From contig NC_043756.1 in the NCBI RefSeq assembly GCF_902148845.1, positions 24,679,623-24,743,622 on the forward strand: a stretch of DNA of 64,000 bases, read 5' to 3'. The notes beneath the pieces were generated by a model. It worked only from the letters and a program-made list of their open reading frames with translations, ran no database searches and was not told the DNA's origin. Both the position numbers and the translations under genes were made by a program. Of this stretch, positions 46,612 through 59,447 are shown piece after piece. Position 1 is the first letter of the stretch. The number at the start of each line of letters is the position of its first letter. The stretch comes from Salarias fasciatus. Its lineage: Eukaryota; Chordata; Actinopteri; Blenniiformes; Blenniidae.

Positions 46612-48068
46612 ATGTCTTCAGTTCAGGGTTTTAGAAATTTTATAAGTGACCGCTTGAGCGCAGCCGCGGAGGAAATCTTCCGAGTGTTTGAGAAGACTGT
46701 CGTCCACTACGAAGAGGAGATCAGCCGTCAGCGCAGACTGCTGGACGGAGCGCAGAAAGCACAAAAACACACTTCTGAGACACAAGTAATCCCAGCCGAG
46801 ACAGGTTTGTTCAACATTCAGTCCATCTGTGGAAAACCAACACAAAAATCACCCATTCTGTCTTCGTGTTTTACCACCTGATGGCAGCAAAGATGAACAA
46901 ACCCTGCACGAGTGGAAAAAAGCGAGATTTGGCGTTAAAACACAAACAGTGAAAGACTGAAAGAATAATCTTTAGTCTTCCAACCGCCGGCTGAAGCAGA
47001 TACATGAAAGATGCAAACGATAACAGTACCCAGAGACTGCTTCAAATATTAATAGTTTTATTGTGATGGTGCGTTCACGTTGCTGGGAATTTCGATTGTT
47101 TCCTATGTGGAGAAGTTCCTGGGAGAGCTCACGTGACAGTTCGGAAATGCTGATATTAATATTCGTATAAATAAATCTAATATTAAATATCAATTTAAAC
47201 AGGCACATAAATAATAAAATGCTTGGTCATTATGTATGCACGTTCGATAGACGATGCCATGTTTCTTTTTAAGCTTGAAAATATTCAATAAATGCTCAGA
47301 AAAGAAAAATCACAGCTCAGAACATTCATCCATCCATCCCAACTCATTATGGAAGGTCACACCAGTCCATCACATAAAAAAAAGAAACCAAGACACAGTC
47401 ATACCACATTTGTATCCAAAGTTAACCTCGTAATGTGTCTGAACTGTGGGAGGAAACCAGAGTATCTGCACTGAAAGGGCCCAGGGGCATCCTAACCAAG
47501 CATTTTCAGTAGTTTCACAACAATTAGAAGGAATGCTGGAAGAACTGATTTAGATCAGCTTGATGGTCACAACGTCTGGGTTGAACAAAGCATTTGCATT
47601 AGATTTAGTAATGTGGAGTACTTAGTTGTTCTTCTGGTTTACAGTTATCCTCAAGTAGCAGCTTTGCCTGTGCTGGAGATCCTAATGTGGTCCCTTGATT
47701 GGTGGAGCTGTACAATAAGTAGGTTGCCAGGAAGGTTACCAGGTAATCCTCTGTTCAAACACTTTGGTCCACCTGGTACAAACCACTCGTGGTGATAACA
47801 GAGGTCGGTTTTATTTCCACTGCTTACTTCCTGTTTTGTGTTTATCTTATTTGAGCTGAGAATTGACTATTTATGTCAGATGTACAGTATGAACTCACTG
47901 ATGTTTGATTTGTGGGCCAAATGCAAAGCAAAGTGATCAAATTAAGAAAAAGGAGAAGCACGGGTGTCGACTTTCACTCAGAGAAAAATCTCACTCGGTT
48001 ACAAAATAAGGAAGGAAATGTCAATAACGCCTGACTGTTGAGGCCGAATTCAACATAGAAGAGGACGT

Positions 48069-48106
<38 letters not shown>

Positions 48107-49967
48107 TGTACACATCATGTTGTAGACGTCTTTGTGTCCTTTATGGCTTTAAACTGATTTTCCTGAGGGTAAAATAAAACTACAGATGACTTTAAAACAT
48201 GGTTTTATTGTCATTATTGAGTAAAAACATCACAGATGATGGAGCAGTGAGTTAAGTTAGTGTCTGTCAAACAATAAGTGCTCCATTGGTGGTTTATAGC
48301 GTCGTCTTCTGCGCTTTCCAGCTCTTTGGAGCCTTTTTGAGAAATTTCTGATCATGTTTGAACATTATCTCAGATGCATTGTGGGAACAGAGCGGACTTC
48401 ACATCAGTTTAACCTCTGTTATCTACAACGTGGTACAGGTTACTAATCATCACTTTCTGGGACTTTGAATAGTAGTACAGCTACTTAACTGACATAAAAG
48501 TAATTACCAGATAAAGGCAAAGTATCTCTCTCAGTTTGACTCCTCTTAATCTGCACCAGCGGTGTAATTATGGTTCTGTTGTGATACTGCTGCTGAGCTG
48601 TGGGTCAGTCTGATGACTGGTTCACTCTTTGCTGACATTACAGCGGTTGGTGGGAGGAAGATGCTCTATAATTTGGACATCAGCAGCACTCAGAAGGGAC
48701 TGGAGGCTGCAACATGCACAACATAAAACCACAATGGATCATGTTCCTATGCACCATGTATACATATAGAGCAAAATCAAGATGACAGAATTTGAGAGAA
48801 AAGTTTGAGTCTTTGTAATGAATTCACAAAAAATGCAGTTAATTAAATGTGAATTGATTGATAACCTGAGTAATTTTGCATCATTTTGCACAAAAATTAA
48901 TTGGAAACAGTTTTTTTTTTTTTGTGGCAGCCAAAGCTTTCTGCACAATAAAAGCATAAATAATGAGTTCACTGAAACTCTCGTATTTATTTCTGTGGTG
49001 CTAACGTGCCATTCACTGTTTTCTTCCAGCCATAACAGAGCAAGCTGTCTTTGAGGAGGAAGAGGAGGAGGGGGGTGGAGAGGAAGATGAGGAGGCGACT
49101 CCACAGCAGCTGTCTGACCAGGAGAGGAGTTCCAGTGTGGAACCGGAGGAACACATTAAAGAGGAAGAGGAGGATCTGTGCATCTCACCGCAGGGGGAGC
49201 AGTCTGTGAGGAAGGAGGGCGATTGCTTCATGCTGACCTTCACCTACGACGAACACAGCGGAGATGAAGCTGCCACTCCCGTTTCACAGCCAAACCCCAA
49301 CGACTCTGCTGTAACCGAGACCCAGACTCAGAGAGGAGGCCCGTTCGCAGAGTTTGAGGTTCCCTCCAGTGATCTCTCCGGTCAAATGTCAATAAAATGT
49401 CCAATTTGTGGGAAAGGCTTTAGGTTCAAGTCCAGATTGTTCCGACACCTGAGAATCCACACAGACCTGAAGGAGTACTCCTGCAACATCTGTGACAAAA
49501 GCTTCACTCAGAAATCGGCGCTGAACGTCCACAAGAGAACACACACAGGCGAGAAGCCGTACACCTGCAAAGTGTGCGGGAACAGCTTCACGGACACGTC
49601 CATCCTGAACCGGCACATGAAGAGGCACACGGGCGACAAGCCCTACCAGTGCAGCCTCTGCGGCAAGAGCTTCTACGAGCTGTGCGGCCTGAACAACCAC
49701 ACCAGGATCCACACCGGCGAGAGGCCGTACTCCTGCAAGATCTGCGGGAAGGACTACCGGTACCGCGGCGACCTGTCCGTCCACATGAGGAGACACGCCA
49801 GCAAGAAGCCCTTCGAGTGCGTCGTCTGCGGGAAGGGCTTCTACGTGGCGGCCTGCTTGGCCAGGCACGTGGTGTCGCATGCCGCCGCCTTGCCTGCAGC
49901 GGCGGCGGGCGCGGCCTTAGAAACGCAAGAGCCTGCGGAGGGAGAGAGCTCACAGCTGTTCTGTTGA
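46612..49967 (+). CDS. Six-finger C2H2 zinc-finger protein (two exons, intact)
   Basis: Exons 46612-46804 and 49030-49967 join in frame (phase 1) to give 376 aa. Exon 1 encodes the helical N-terminal module [40 protein letters not shown] and RLLDGAQK, which many percomorph C2H2 proteins share. Exon 2 opens with a strongly acidic stretch ([14 protein letters not shown], then [17 protein letters not shown]) and then carries six consecutive C2H2 fingers (about residues 186-350): [40 protein letters not shown] and CVVCGKGF, joined by HTGEKPY-like linkers. The first linker (HTDLKEY) and last linker (HASKKPF) are atypical. It is probably a sequence-specific nuclear DNA-binding protein; target unknown. 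The start at 46612 fits the family N-terminus; the frame stays open upstream to 46495. The specific gene is not recognised. Confidence 0.85.
47300..47475 (-). mobile_element. Degenerate SINE-like teleost repeat (minus strand)
   Basis: GTGTCTGAACTGTGGGAGGA, AACCAGAGTATCTGCA and, further left, CATCCATCCATCCC with GGTCACACCAGTCCATCAC are the reverse of the conserved middle of the tRNA-like teleost repeat. It lies in the intron of the finger gene at 46612. Confidence 0.45.
48074..48104. repeat. (GT)n microsatellite
   Basis: A 31-base GT run in the intron of the finger gene at 46612. Confidence 0.97.
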
Positions 49968-51081
<1,114 letters not shown>

Positions 51082-54000
51082 TCAGTCGACCTTGAGCGGC
51101 CTGGCCTTGCTCAGCAGAGCCAGAGGTACAACGAAGGCGGCCGAGGTGACGAGGAAGCAGGCCTGAGCTCCGACGATCCAGTAAACTGCAGCGGAAACAC
51201 ATCAAGTAAAATACCACGGAACTGAATTGATTCAAAAGTTGAAAGTGATCTTCAAATCAGAGCTTTCTCACCAGAGGACGACACAACAGGTCCCAGAGCT
51301 CTGGCCAGGGCGCCCAAACTCCGCAGGATCCCCATCACAGTGCCTTTCTGACTGGCTGAGCCTGGAAGAGCAGCCAGTCACTACAGTGAGCGCGGTACGT
51401 TGTAATAAAGAGTGGCATCAGTGAGGCTCAAAAGCCAAAAGCAGGCTCACCGTGGTCAGAGACCAGCGTGGACAGACAGGGAACCACCACTGCAGCCGCT
51501 GTGGAAACAAGTGATGTGATCAGTCCTTCCTGCTCAGCACAGATCAGAGGCTCCATCAAGTTTTGTTTTTTTTTTTTTTTTAAGATCAGTGCGTTGACTG
51601 CAGAGGACCGGGATTGCAAAGCACAGCTTCAGCTGCCGATACGCCTCATGTTTTGGGTACATTTGAAATTGCCTCGCATCCTGATGAAAACCAACCATGT
51701 TTCATGTGCTACTGATCAGCAGGGTTTTACTGTGGGTTACAAAACTATTGATACACCTGGTACTTTTCCACTTTTTGCCAGGCTACAACCACAAATGTAA
51801 ATGTATTTTATTGCGACTTTATGTGATCGACCAACACAATGAGCCACGTAGTTGTGGAGTGGAAGGAAAATTATTTTACAAATAAAGCATTCATCTTCTA
51901 TCTAACAGGTTTTCCTCCAAGACAGTGTTTGGCTCTATTCATCTCCAAATCAAATCATTCCTGTTCCCGTCATCCTGCACAACCACAAAAATAAAGTTGA
52001 ATGGAGGAGAATATACATGTGGTCCATCGTTTTAGCTGCTGTTCACCATTGTTTTGATCCAGTTTTTACGCTGTGTTGTTGCAGTGGAATTTCTGACACT
52101 GTCAGAATTATCTCGGTCTGTCTGTGGTTGGCATGATGGAACAAAACTCATTGTACGCTAAGAGAACTCGGAGTGTAAGCCACAACAGGTGATAGTCTCA
52201 CGATTGCTCATGTTTAGTCTGGGACGGGCCAAAATCACTCGGTGCTTACTGCCTCAAAGCACGAAGAGCTGTGGCTGTGAATAAAACCAACCCAGGCGCA
52301 GGGAGAACATGCAAACTCCAGACTCAAAGTACCTTCCTGTAAAGAGTCATGCTGCCCTGAGTTGAAATAGTGATACAGGCATTATTTCCTTCCATGTTGC
52401 TATCAGACCTTATTTTTTTCTTCTTCTTTTTCTTTTAAATCCAGTAAAAACTCGACTGGCAGTATAAACTGTTTTACCCTCACTCTGTTAGAGAATTGGG
52501 TCGACGATGTGAGAAAGTTGCAGTTCCTTCAGGCTCAGGAAACACTGAATCAGAACATTTCTGTTTCAGTTCAAGTTGAAAATATGAATACAACGATTTT
52601 TACTTCGCTTTATATTTTTTGTACTCAGGTTCTGCATATCAAAGCATTATTTTTATTCATGTTTCAAATCTGCATTTTCCCCCTGTGGGACAAATAAAGA
52701 ACTTTCAAATCTATATTTCAAACCTTTTTCCACTTTAATTGGATCTGATTTCCAGGTGTGTGCTTTGGCCTGCTTGGTTCGAGTCAGGATTTTATCGCTG
52801 GTCTGGTTGCTACATTCCAGACAGCTGTGAGCATGATACTGTGACTCACCAAAGGAGTAGAGCGCCAAGCCGACGTACAGCATCGTGACGTTCATGGCCA
52901 ATCCAATCAGAATGAACGCCGGGATCAGTGTGAGTATCGCCTGAAAAACGGAAAAGTTACACTGAGATCGTTCATTGATCCATCCCTCCATATCTTGGAT
53001 TATCTTAAATCCATCCACGATGCTCGTACCACACGAACAGCCCTGATGTGGTGCCCCGGTTTGATCCTGCGAGCATATCCTCCCTGGATCAGAGCCATGA
53101 TGACACCGATGAAGAAAAACATCTTCCCTTGCTGCATGCTGTCGTGAGATTTAAAAGAAAACAAAGGAAAGGTTGTTTCAGTTCCTCTTTTCTCACTACA
53201 TCTGATAAATGGCCTTACAGCTTTATCTTTGACTTCCCACCTCGTGAAGTGGAACCGCTGGTGAGTCAGAAAGCTCAGTGTGAACTCCAAACCGGAGAAC
53301 AGGAAGAGGTAGGAGAAGTAAACCAGGCCCAACACGCGGAGCCTCTGCATTCCTGCAAAAGCGGCACAGATTCCTTTCAGCGTGCCAAGGTTCAATCATG
53401 CTTGATAAACGGGTCAAAAGGCGGAATATGCCTCAGAGCGGCAGGAAAAATCCCTTACGTCCAACACTTACGTTCTTCAGAAGGAGGCTCCTCCGTCCGG
53501 GTTACGGCTGAGAAATGGAACAGAGCTACAGGGCTGAGGAGATCCCAGGAATCCCCGCAGCCTGAAGACGAGGCCTAGGATGAAACATGAAGAATGTTCA
53601 TGCTGTGGGTGCGACTGGCTGATGCAGGCGATTACAGGAGGCCTGGAATAGACACCCTGACCACCTCCACAAACTGACCTTTACGTCTTTGGTTAGTGTC
53701 TCTGGCAGCACGAGCCAAATGAAGAGCAGGTCGGCGGCGCTGAAAGCCAAGGCCAGCACGGCCGGAGTGTGGTAGAAGACAGTCCCTGCTGTCTTGGAGC
53801 TGATGGCAAAGTAAGCTCCCAGCAGGGGTCCCACTGTGAAGCCTAAGGAGAAGGCCACGCCGATCATCGCCTACATGACCAGGAGCATTCACAAAAAGAG
53901 AGAAACAACTGTGAGAAACAGAGCCTCATTGTCTCTGATCCGTTCTGTCCGTGATGCTCCGGTGACTCTGATCCTGATCATAATGAGACCCGGGGTGCGT

Positions 54001-55738
54001 GTGCTTACCATTCCTCGGTTCCGTGCTTTTGGGCAAGGCAGGTCAGCCACGATGGCAGTGCAGAGGCTGACGTTGCCCTTACAAATGCCCCCAATTACCC
54101 GGAACAAGAGGAACATGCTGAAGCTCCGGGAAACAGCCCAGACTGCGTAGGAGGACATCAAGCCCAACTGAAAAATAAGGCGGCCATGAATGAGTCCATG
54201 AAGATCAGTCGGGATTAGGATTACTACTTTGTAAAACATTATCATTTTTTCTTACTGTGGTGAGAATGAGCAGAGGTCGTCGGCCATGACGGTCCGACAG
54301 AGCGCCCGTTACGGGCGATGACAGGAACTGGAGCAGAGAGAACAGCGACCCAATCAGACCTGCAACAGACAATCAACCAGTCCTGGGATCATCTCCTCCA
54401 CGGAGCTCCGGTTCAGCTCTACAAGCGGTGAAATCAAGCCGACATACCTCCAAACAGAACGCTGTTGTACTTCTTCTCCAAAGGAATCCCTACCGCCTCT
54501 CTGAACCAGTCTACGACACTCTGCAGAGACCCGTACACGACATCCTGTACCACACAGAGAGCGCACCGTCACTTTAACAGCACCGGGAAGAGGCACGGCG
54601 GCAGGAGTCACTCTACAGACTCCGCGTCGTATTCGTTTCATCACTCGTGACTTGGTTAGGTTTAAACACAAAACTCTCTCTGTCTGAGACAACATTACAA
54701 TCTACAAATCTAGGAGATCTAATTCAAGATCACTTCTTCAAAGTCAGCCAGAAAGATCACAAAGCACGTGATAAAATATCACCAGGTCACCTCTTTCTTT
54801 GACTGCTGACTCTGTTTAATCTGCAGGATGATAAGTGTAACCCTTTTAAAGTCCAGACTTGCTTGTACACACACAGTTTTTGTGCATGCATTTGCACAAA
54901 CACTCATAAGCCTCAACACAGACACACAAATGTGATTACACACCAACACAATTTAATAACAAGGTACTTTTCACTCCATACTATGCCATATTTTTTTGTT
55001 TTTTAATGCTCAATCATATCAGAAATAAGAGAAACTTCTGCTTATTTTGTAATTTCGTTGCACTTGTAACTTGTTGCAATGACAAAATAGCATTCCATTT
55101 TGGACAGTAATCCTGATCTTGTACTTTAGAGTGAAAACCTGAGTGTCGGACTTTCACTAAGTAACAAAATTTGAACTAGAGGATGTCGGCTGTCGATCAA
55201 ATCTGGAGCACACCCCTTCTGCTTTAGTGATTAATAAAATGTAACTGCAATACAGAGACACGATTATTGGGATAATTTCTTTTTTTTAATTAACTCATAC
55301 ATTTCAATCAAATCTTTTGTACTTTTTTAGTTTTCGTCAAGATGAAGTGATTTGTGAACCAGTTGTCATGTTGTTTAGCTATGACTCAAAATAGCATGTT
55401 GTTACAGAAGCATTAAAGGCATGATATCTCAAAATATAATGCATTAAAATTAATTTTTAAAATGTAACCTGATAAAACACTCTGCTGATCAGGTGGGATG
55501 TGTGGTTCCCAATAATCATTTATTGAGAATTGAGCTTCTCAGTGAATGAATAAGAAGTCCATAGACACAGGATAGACAGACTGACCCCAGATTGTGCATA
55601 ATGGTCCAGAATCGAAGGCAGCAGCGGCAGAATGAGGGTGAATCCCAGCAGGTCGAGCAGCAGTGTGACGAACACGATGCGGATGACCTTCGATGAGAAG
55701 GAGCCTCCATCGTCTGCAGGCTTGTTTTCCGCTGACAT
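51082..55738 (-). CDS. mfsd10: MFSD10-type major facilitator transporter (12 coding exons, complete)
   Basis: Exons (minus strand): 55738-55586, 54544-54448, 54359-54256, 54167-54009, 53870-53679, 53574-53472, 53352-53241, 53138-53030, 52940-52850, 51498-51451, 51361-51272, 51185-51082; 453 aa, phases consistent. Twelve membrane segments are expected. Landmarks are LLLDLLGFTLILPLLPSILD in TM1, VDWFREAVGIPLEKKYNSVL, the MFS motif A GALSDRHGRRP between TM2 and TM3, VIGGICKGNVSLCTAIVADL, LGLVYFSYLFLFSGLEFTLS, GKMFFFIGVIMALIQGGYAR and VMGILRSLGALARALGPVV. These match human MFSD10 (tetracycline-transporter-like protein) block by block. The family is reported to export organic anions; the substrate in fish is unknown. 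The start at 55738 was chosen because a splice acceptor (TGTGTCTAACAG) lies 35 bases upstream, indicating a preceding 5' UTR exon. An upstream in-frame ATG at 55783 would fall in that intron. Confidence 0.92.
51735..51905 (+). mobile_element. DNA-transposon-derived repeat, copy 2
   Basis: On the plus strand it reads GGTACTTTTCCACTTTTTGCC, TTATGTGATCGACCAACACA, TGTGGAGTGGAAGGAAAATT and TTTTACAAATAAAGCATTCA, the same repeat as at 46150-46356 but inverted. It lies in an mfsd10 intron and is diverged and truncated. Confidence 0.6.
52255..52345 (-). mobile_element. SINE-like fragment
   Basis: The plus-strand sequence GGGAGAACATGCAAACTCCA is the reverse of the conserved 'tggagtttgcatgttctccc' core of the tRNA-like teleost repeat. 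Only a short part can be recognised, in an mfsd10 intron. Confidence 0.5.
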
Positions 55739-55950
55739 TCCTCCGCCTGAGTGTAGCAACACTTCTGTTTCTGTTAGACACACAAAACACAGCTATGAGA
55801 GCAAATGACACTCTGAGTACTGTGCTTCAAATAGTTCCTAGTCGGCCTCACCTGATTTTCCTGAATTAGCTTCATTGTTTAAAGCAAGTATTGTTCAAAA
55901 AGTACCTTGTTTGACAACTTGTATTAGTTCACTTTATTAGACTTTGAAGT
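55739..55950 (-). other. mfsd10 5' UTR acceptor region and intron
   Basis: The bases 55739-55770 should be 5' UTR after the acceptor at 55771-55773. Sequence beyond is intron of unknown length; the first exon was not located. A GC-richer patch near 56800-57150 is one candidate. Confidence 0.4.
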
Positions 55951-55964
55951 ATGTTCATGCACTC

Positions 55965-56245
55965 TCACCTCACACCAAGAAGGTCTGATTGCATGTTCTC
56001 CCAGCATGTGTGTGTAGGTTTCCACCTGATTTCCTCCACCAGTCTGAAAACTAACATGCATGTGAGGTTAAGGAGTGACCCTAAATTACCCGGAGGTGTG
56101 AACGCGAGTGTGGTTGTCTGTCTCTGTGTTCTGGCCCAGTGATGGCCGCCCTGTCAGGGTGTTTCCTTCCTTTGCTCATAGTTAGCTGGGATTGGATTCC
56201 ACACTCTGCTACCCTGAACAGAATTAAGCAGTATATGGACTAAGC
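55965..56245 (+). mobile_element. SINE-like teleost repeat, 3' body
   Basis: GCATGTTCTCCCAGCATGTG, TGATTTCCTCCACCAGTCTG, ACATGCATGTGAGGTTAAGG, GTGACCCTAAATTACCCGGA, GTGTGAACGCGAGTGTGGTT, CAGGGTGTTTCCTTCCTTTG, AGCTGGGATTGGATTCCACA and ACCCTGAACAGAATTAAGCA follow the teleost consensus block by block. This is the best preserved copy in the window. Confidence 0.7.
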
Positions 56246-56355
56246 TTATGATGGTTCAGTTTCATGCTCTTCAAAGATTTATAAAGAGGGATGCCTCAAA
56301 AAAATGCAGCTCACTGGTAAAAAAATGAAGAAAAAAATTATCTCAAGGCTCTGGG

Positions 56356-56408
56356 ATTATTATTATTATATTATTATTATTATTATTGTTGTTGTTGTTG
56401 TTGTTGTT
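56356..56408. repeat. (ATT)n/(GTT)n trinucleotide microsatellite
   Basis: Tandem ATT units (one interrupted) followed by about eight GTT units. The B-box-like sequence GGTTTGAGTCC on the minus strand just to the right (56430-56440) suggests that the tract may be the tail of another tRNA-like repeat. Confidence 0.85.
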
Positions 56409-56499
56409 ATGCATGCTTTGGCTGCAAACAGGACTCAAACCAGGGACTTTCTCAGTGTGAGGCAGGAGTGGCATCCTCAGATGGCACCTATGACAGATT

Positions 56500-59447
56500 G
56501 TTGAATGAAGACAAATCTCGGCCTCGTCTCAACAAATGTGTTTTTAAAGGTGTGTCCTCATGTTTGTAAAGCTTTCACTGAGCCAGCATTAAGCTCAAAG
56601 CAGACGCTTTAAAATGTGATAAAGTTTACTCGTGCAGGTTATCAAACTGTTCTTTGAAAATGTGTGGAACTTGCGAAACTTCCCTCGTTTTTAGAGTGAG
56701 AGGTGCGCTCATTCCAAAGGTAAATGTTAGTAAAGGGGAGTGTGTGCCAGTAAACGTGTTATCGAAACTTCCTACAGTCATAAGGGAGCAAGTGGAGAAG
56801 TGCGGCGTTCAGGGAAGAAGGAAATAATTCCGCTCCGTGCTCAGAGCGACACATCCTTCTCCCTATAGACTTCGCATTGTTACGGAATTAATCTATTTGT
56901 AATTAATTATTACTAAAACGACTCAAACTGAAGAAACGACGTGTCTTCCCTCTGAGTGGATGTCCCAGCTGAGTTTAACCTGACAGGTCACGCCGACCAG
57001 CAGCATCTTCTCTTTAAACGCGTTTTGTGGCGTGAACCGAAACAAGGGGAAGGATTTTACTCACTGTTTCCGCGGACAGCTGCTCTCACACCGAGGTCTG
57101 GATGGCTTCTACCTCCTCCTCCTCCTCCTCATCTGTCCATTATAGTGAGTCAACACACCAGGAAGCGGTGTCCTCTTACATTCGGATGACAACAGAGTGT
57201 CGTAACCAACGCACTTGAACATACCACGGTGCGTTCAGGTGCTGCTCGTATTTTTCTTACTTTATCTGATATTTCCATGAATCTCTGATTCTGTTTTTTT
57301 TTCTTTTCAATATATATATTTACAATATCACCAATAGAACATTCTAATTATTGAGGAGCACCACAACAGGTCTTTCATTCTCTCTACACACCATCCGTGA
57401 GAAGAATGCAATGTTTTGTATTGAATGCTGATTAAACTGGAGTGCGTGTGTGGGCAGAATCTTGACCCAATCTCATTAAGCAGTAACACTTCTGCCCAGT
57501 GTTGCTGTTGCTTGCAGTTTTTTTTAAATTCATTCGTAAAAGTTGTGGACTTTGCACATAAAGGAGACCTGCAGAAAGAGCTGACAGATCTTACTGTGGT
57601 CAGATATGCAGCAGTGAAAACTACCGACATCATTGCTTTATTTACTGTCAAAGTTTTACCATCAAAGCCATACTGGGGATTTGTGAACGCATGCATGTTG
57701 CAAGCTACTGAAATTCTGTCTTCTGACTAGAATCAGGCTTTTGTCCATATTAGTCTGAAGAGAAACACTGCAGCAGAGTGTCACAGGAGTGCAGATAGTT
57801 ATGCAGATTTGGCAAACAACACACAAAATAAAGTCATTTCTGATCCTTTTTGCTGTGTAGTGTGTAGGCACGGTAAAAATTGAATCATGTTGAAATTGTA
57901 CTTATTTCTCTTTCAAAGTGACTTATTGTTTTAGTTTTGAAAAAAGGCATAAAGGTGTTTAAGACTTCATAATCTACATGACCTCCTGGAAAAAAGTTAT
58001 TTCTTAAGGTTAGTTTTTAACAGATCAAGTCCCAGTAAGGCCTAAATGAGCTGTAGGTGACCCTTGATCTAAAAAAAAAAATACCCAATCCTGTTTTTAA
58101 TGTCATTTGTGCTCTACATGATCGTCTAATTATGACAGGCAGCCTGCTTTATGTTTACATTAAAACCTACAGTTCGATCTCACCAGGGTGCTTGTTTAAA
58201 GCAGCTTGTGAAGAAATGAAGCAGAATTCAAAACCAATATTTGCTGTTGTGTAATTTTCATATAATACACTATGTAACATAACAGTTTCCCAGTTTCAAA
58301 CACGTGTTCCTTTCTTGTGATTCACACAGACCCCAAATCATCTGATGTGTTGTAATGAGTTACTCTCGAAAATAAAACACATCAAGAGCTTACTAAATTA
58401 TTCCCAAAGCTGTTTAGACAAAATTAGTGACAAACTGTTGATGTCATGTAAATGATGGATGGGATGATCACATACATGGACATGGAGCACCCAATAATGT
58501 AATAATGCCTCACAACACTGTAAAAATGCAATACCTTTATGATACGCAAAATACACAAAAACCTTTAAAAAAAGCTATTTTTTCAAAGATATTCATTTTA
58601 GTCTTGGCTGTAGGCATGAATTTGAACAGATTTGATAAAAATGCTACTCCTTAATCTACCAACTCATTGGATGAAAAGCCAAATGTTAACTGTGCAAATG
58701 ATTACAATACCAGTTTTGTGAGAATTGAAATAGTCCAAATGATATGATCGGCCACTGTTGGTTGTGAAAGGACTTGTGACATTGTTAGAGACTTGATGTT
58801 GCTATTTTAAAATAATTCTGCAAATTCAGAATACACTATTTATTACTGCATTTTGGATTCAGTTTTTAGTGTTAATATGCAATGCTTTTCTTCACTATGA
58901 GGTCAACATTTTTTTTACATGCAGAGTTTTAATGACTTGCATTTTTCTGGTCAAGTGTTGAAGGAAGAAAAAAAAGGTAATTAAATCATAATTTCTTTAC
59001 TTCTTTAAAACATAGCTTAAACATTGAACAAAAAACTCCATTATGGAAAGGTGGCACCAAAGTAAACGGTACTGTTTTGAAACTGCAAAATACATGTTGA
59101 AGCAGCACCTGAACGCAGCAGTTTCCATATGTTGAGGTTTGTTCACATCTTTACATTCAATAATCATTTAAGGTGAATATAAAACAGGTCGAAGTTTAAC
59201 GACTAATTTTACAGTAATAACTCAGAAAGAAAACCAAAACAAAACCTCTATAGGTGGAACTTAACCCTCAGAAAAAAAAACAAACCTAAATATCCTCCTT
59301 TGAACATAATAGTAAAGAGATTTTATTACAAAATATTAAAAACTACAAAACAAGAACACTTGGTCAGTCACAGTAACCAGTAACAGTTGAAAGACAGTGG
59401 ACGGTCTTCAGGGCTTCACAGGAGAGTCGCCTCGGCGGGGAGGAGCG
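56500..59447. other. Intergenic stretch between mfsd10 and the ZNF462-type gene
   Basis: No coding exon is supported. A (TCC)n-rich patch lies near 57108-57128. The last 500 bases before 59448 should be the 3' UTR of the ZNF462-type gene on the minus strand. The remainder is AT-rich with short ORFs of no recognisable type. Confidence 0.45.
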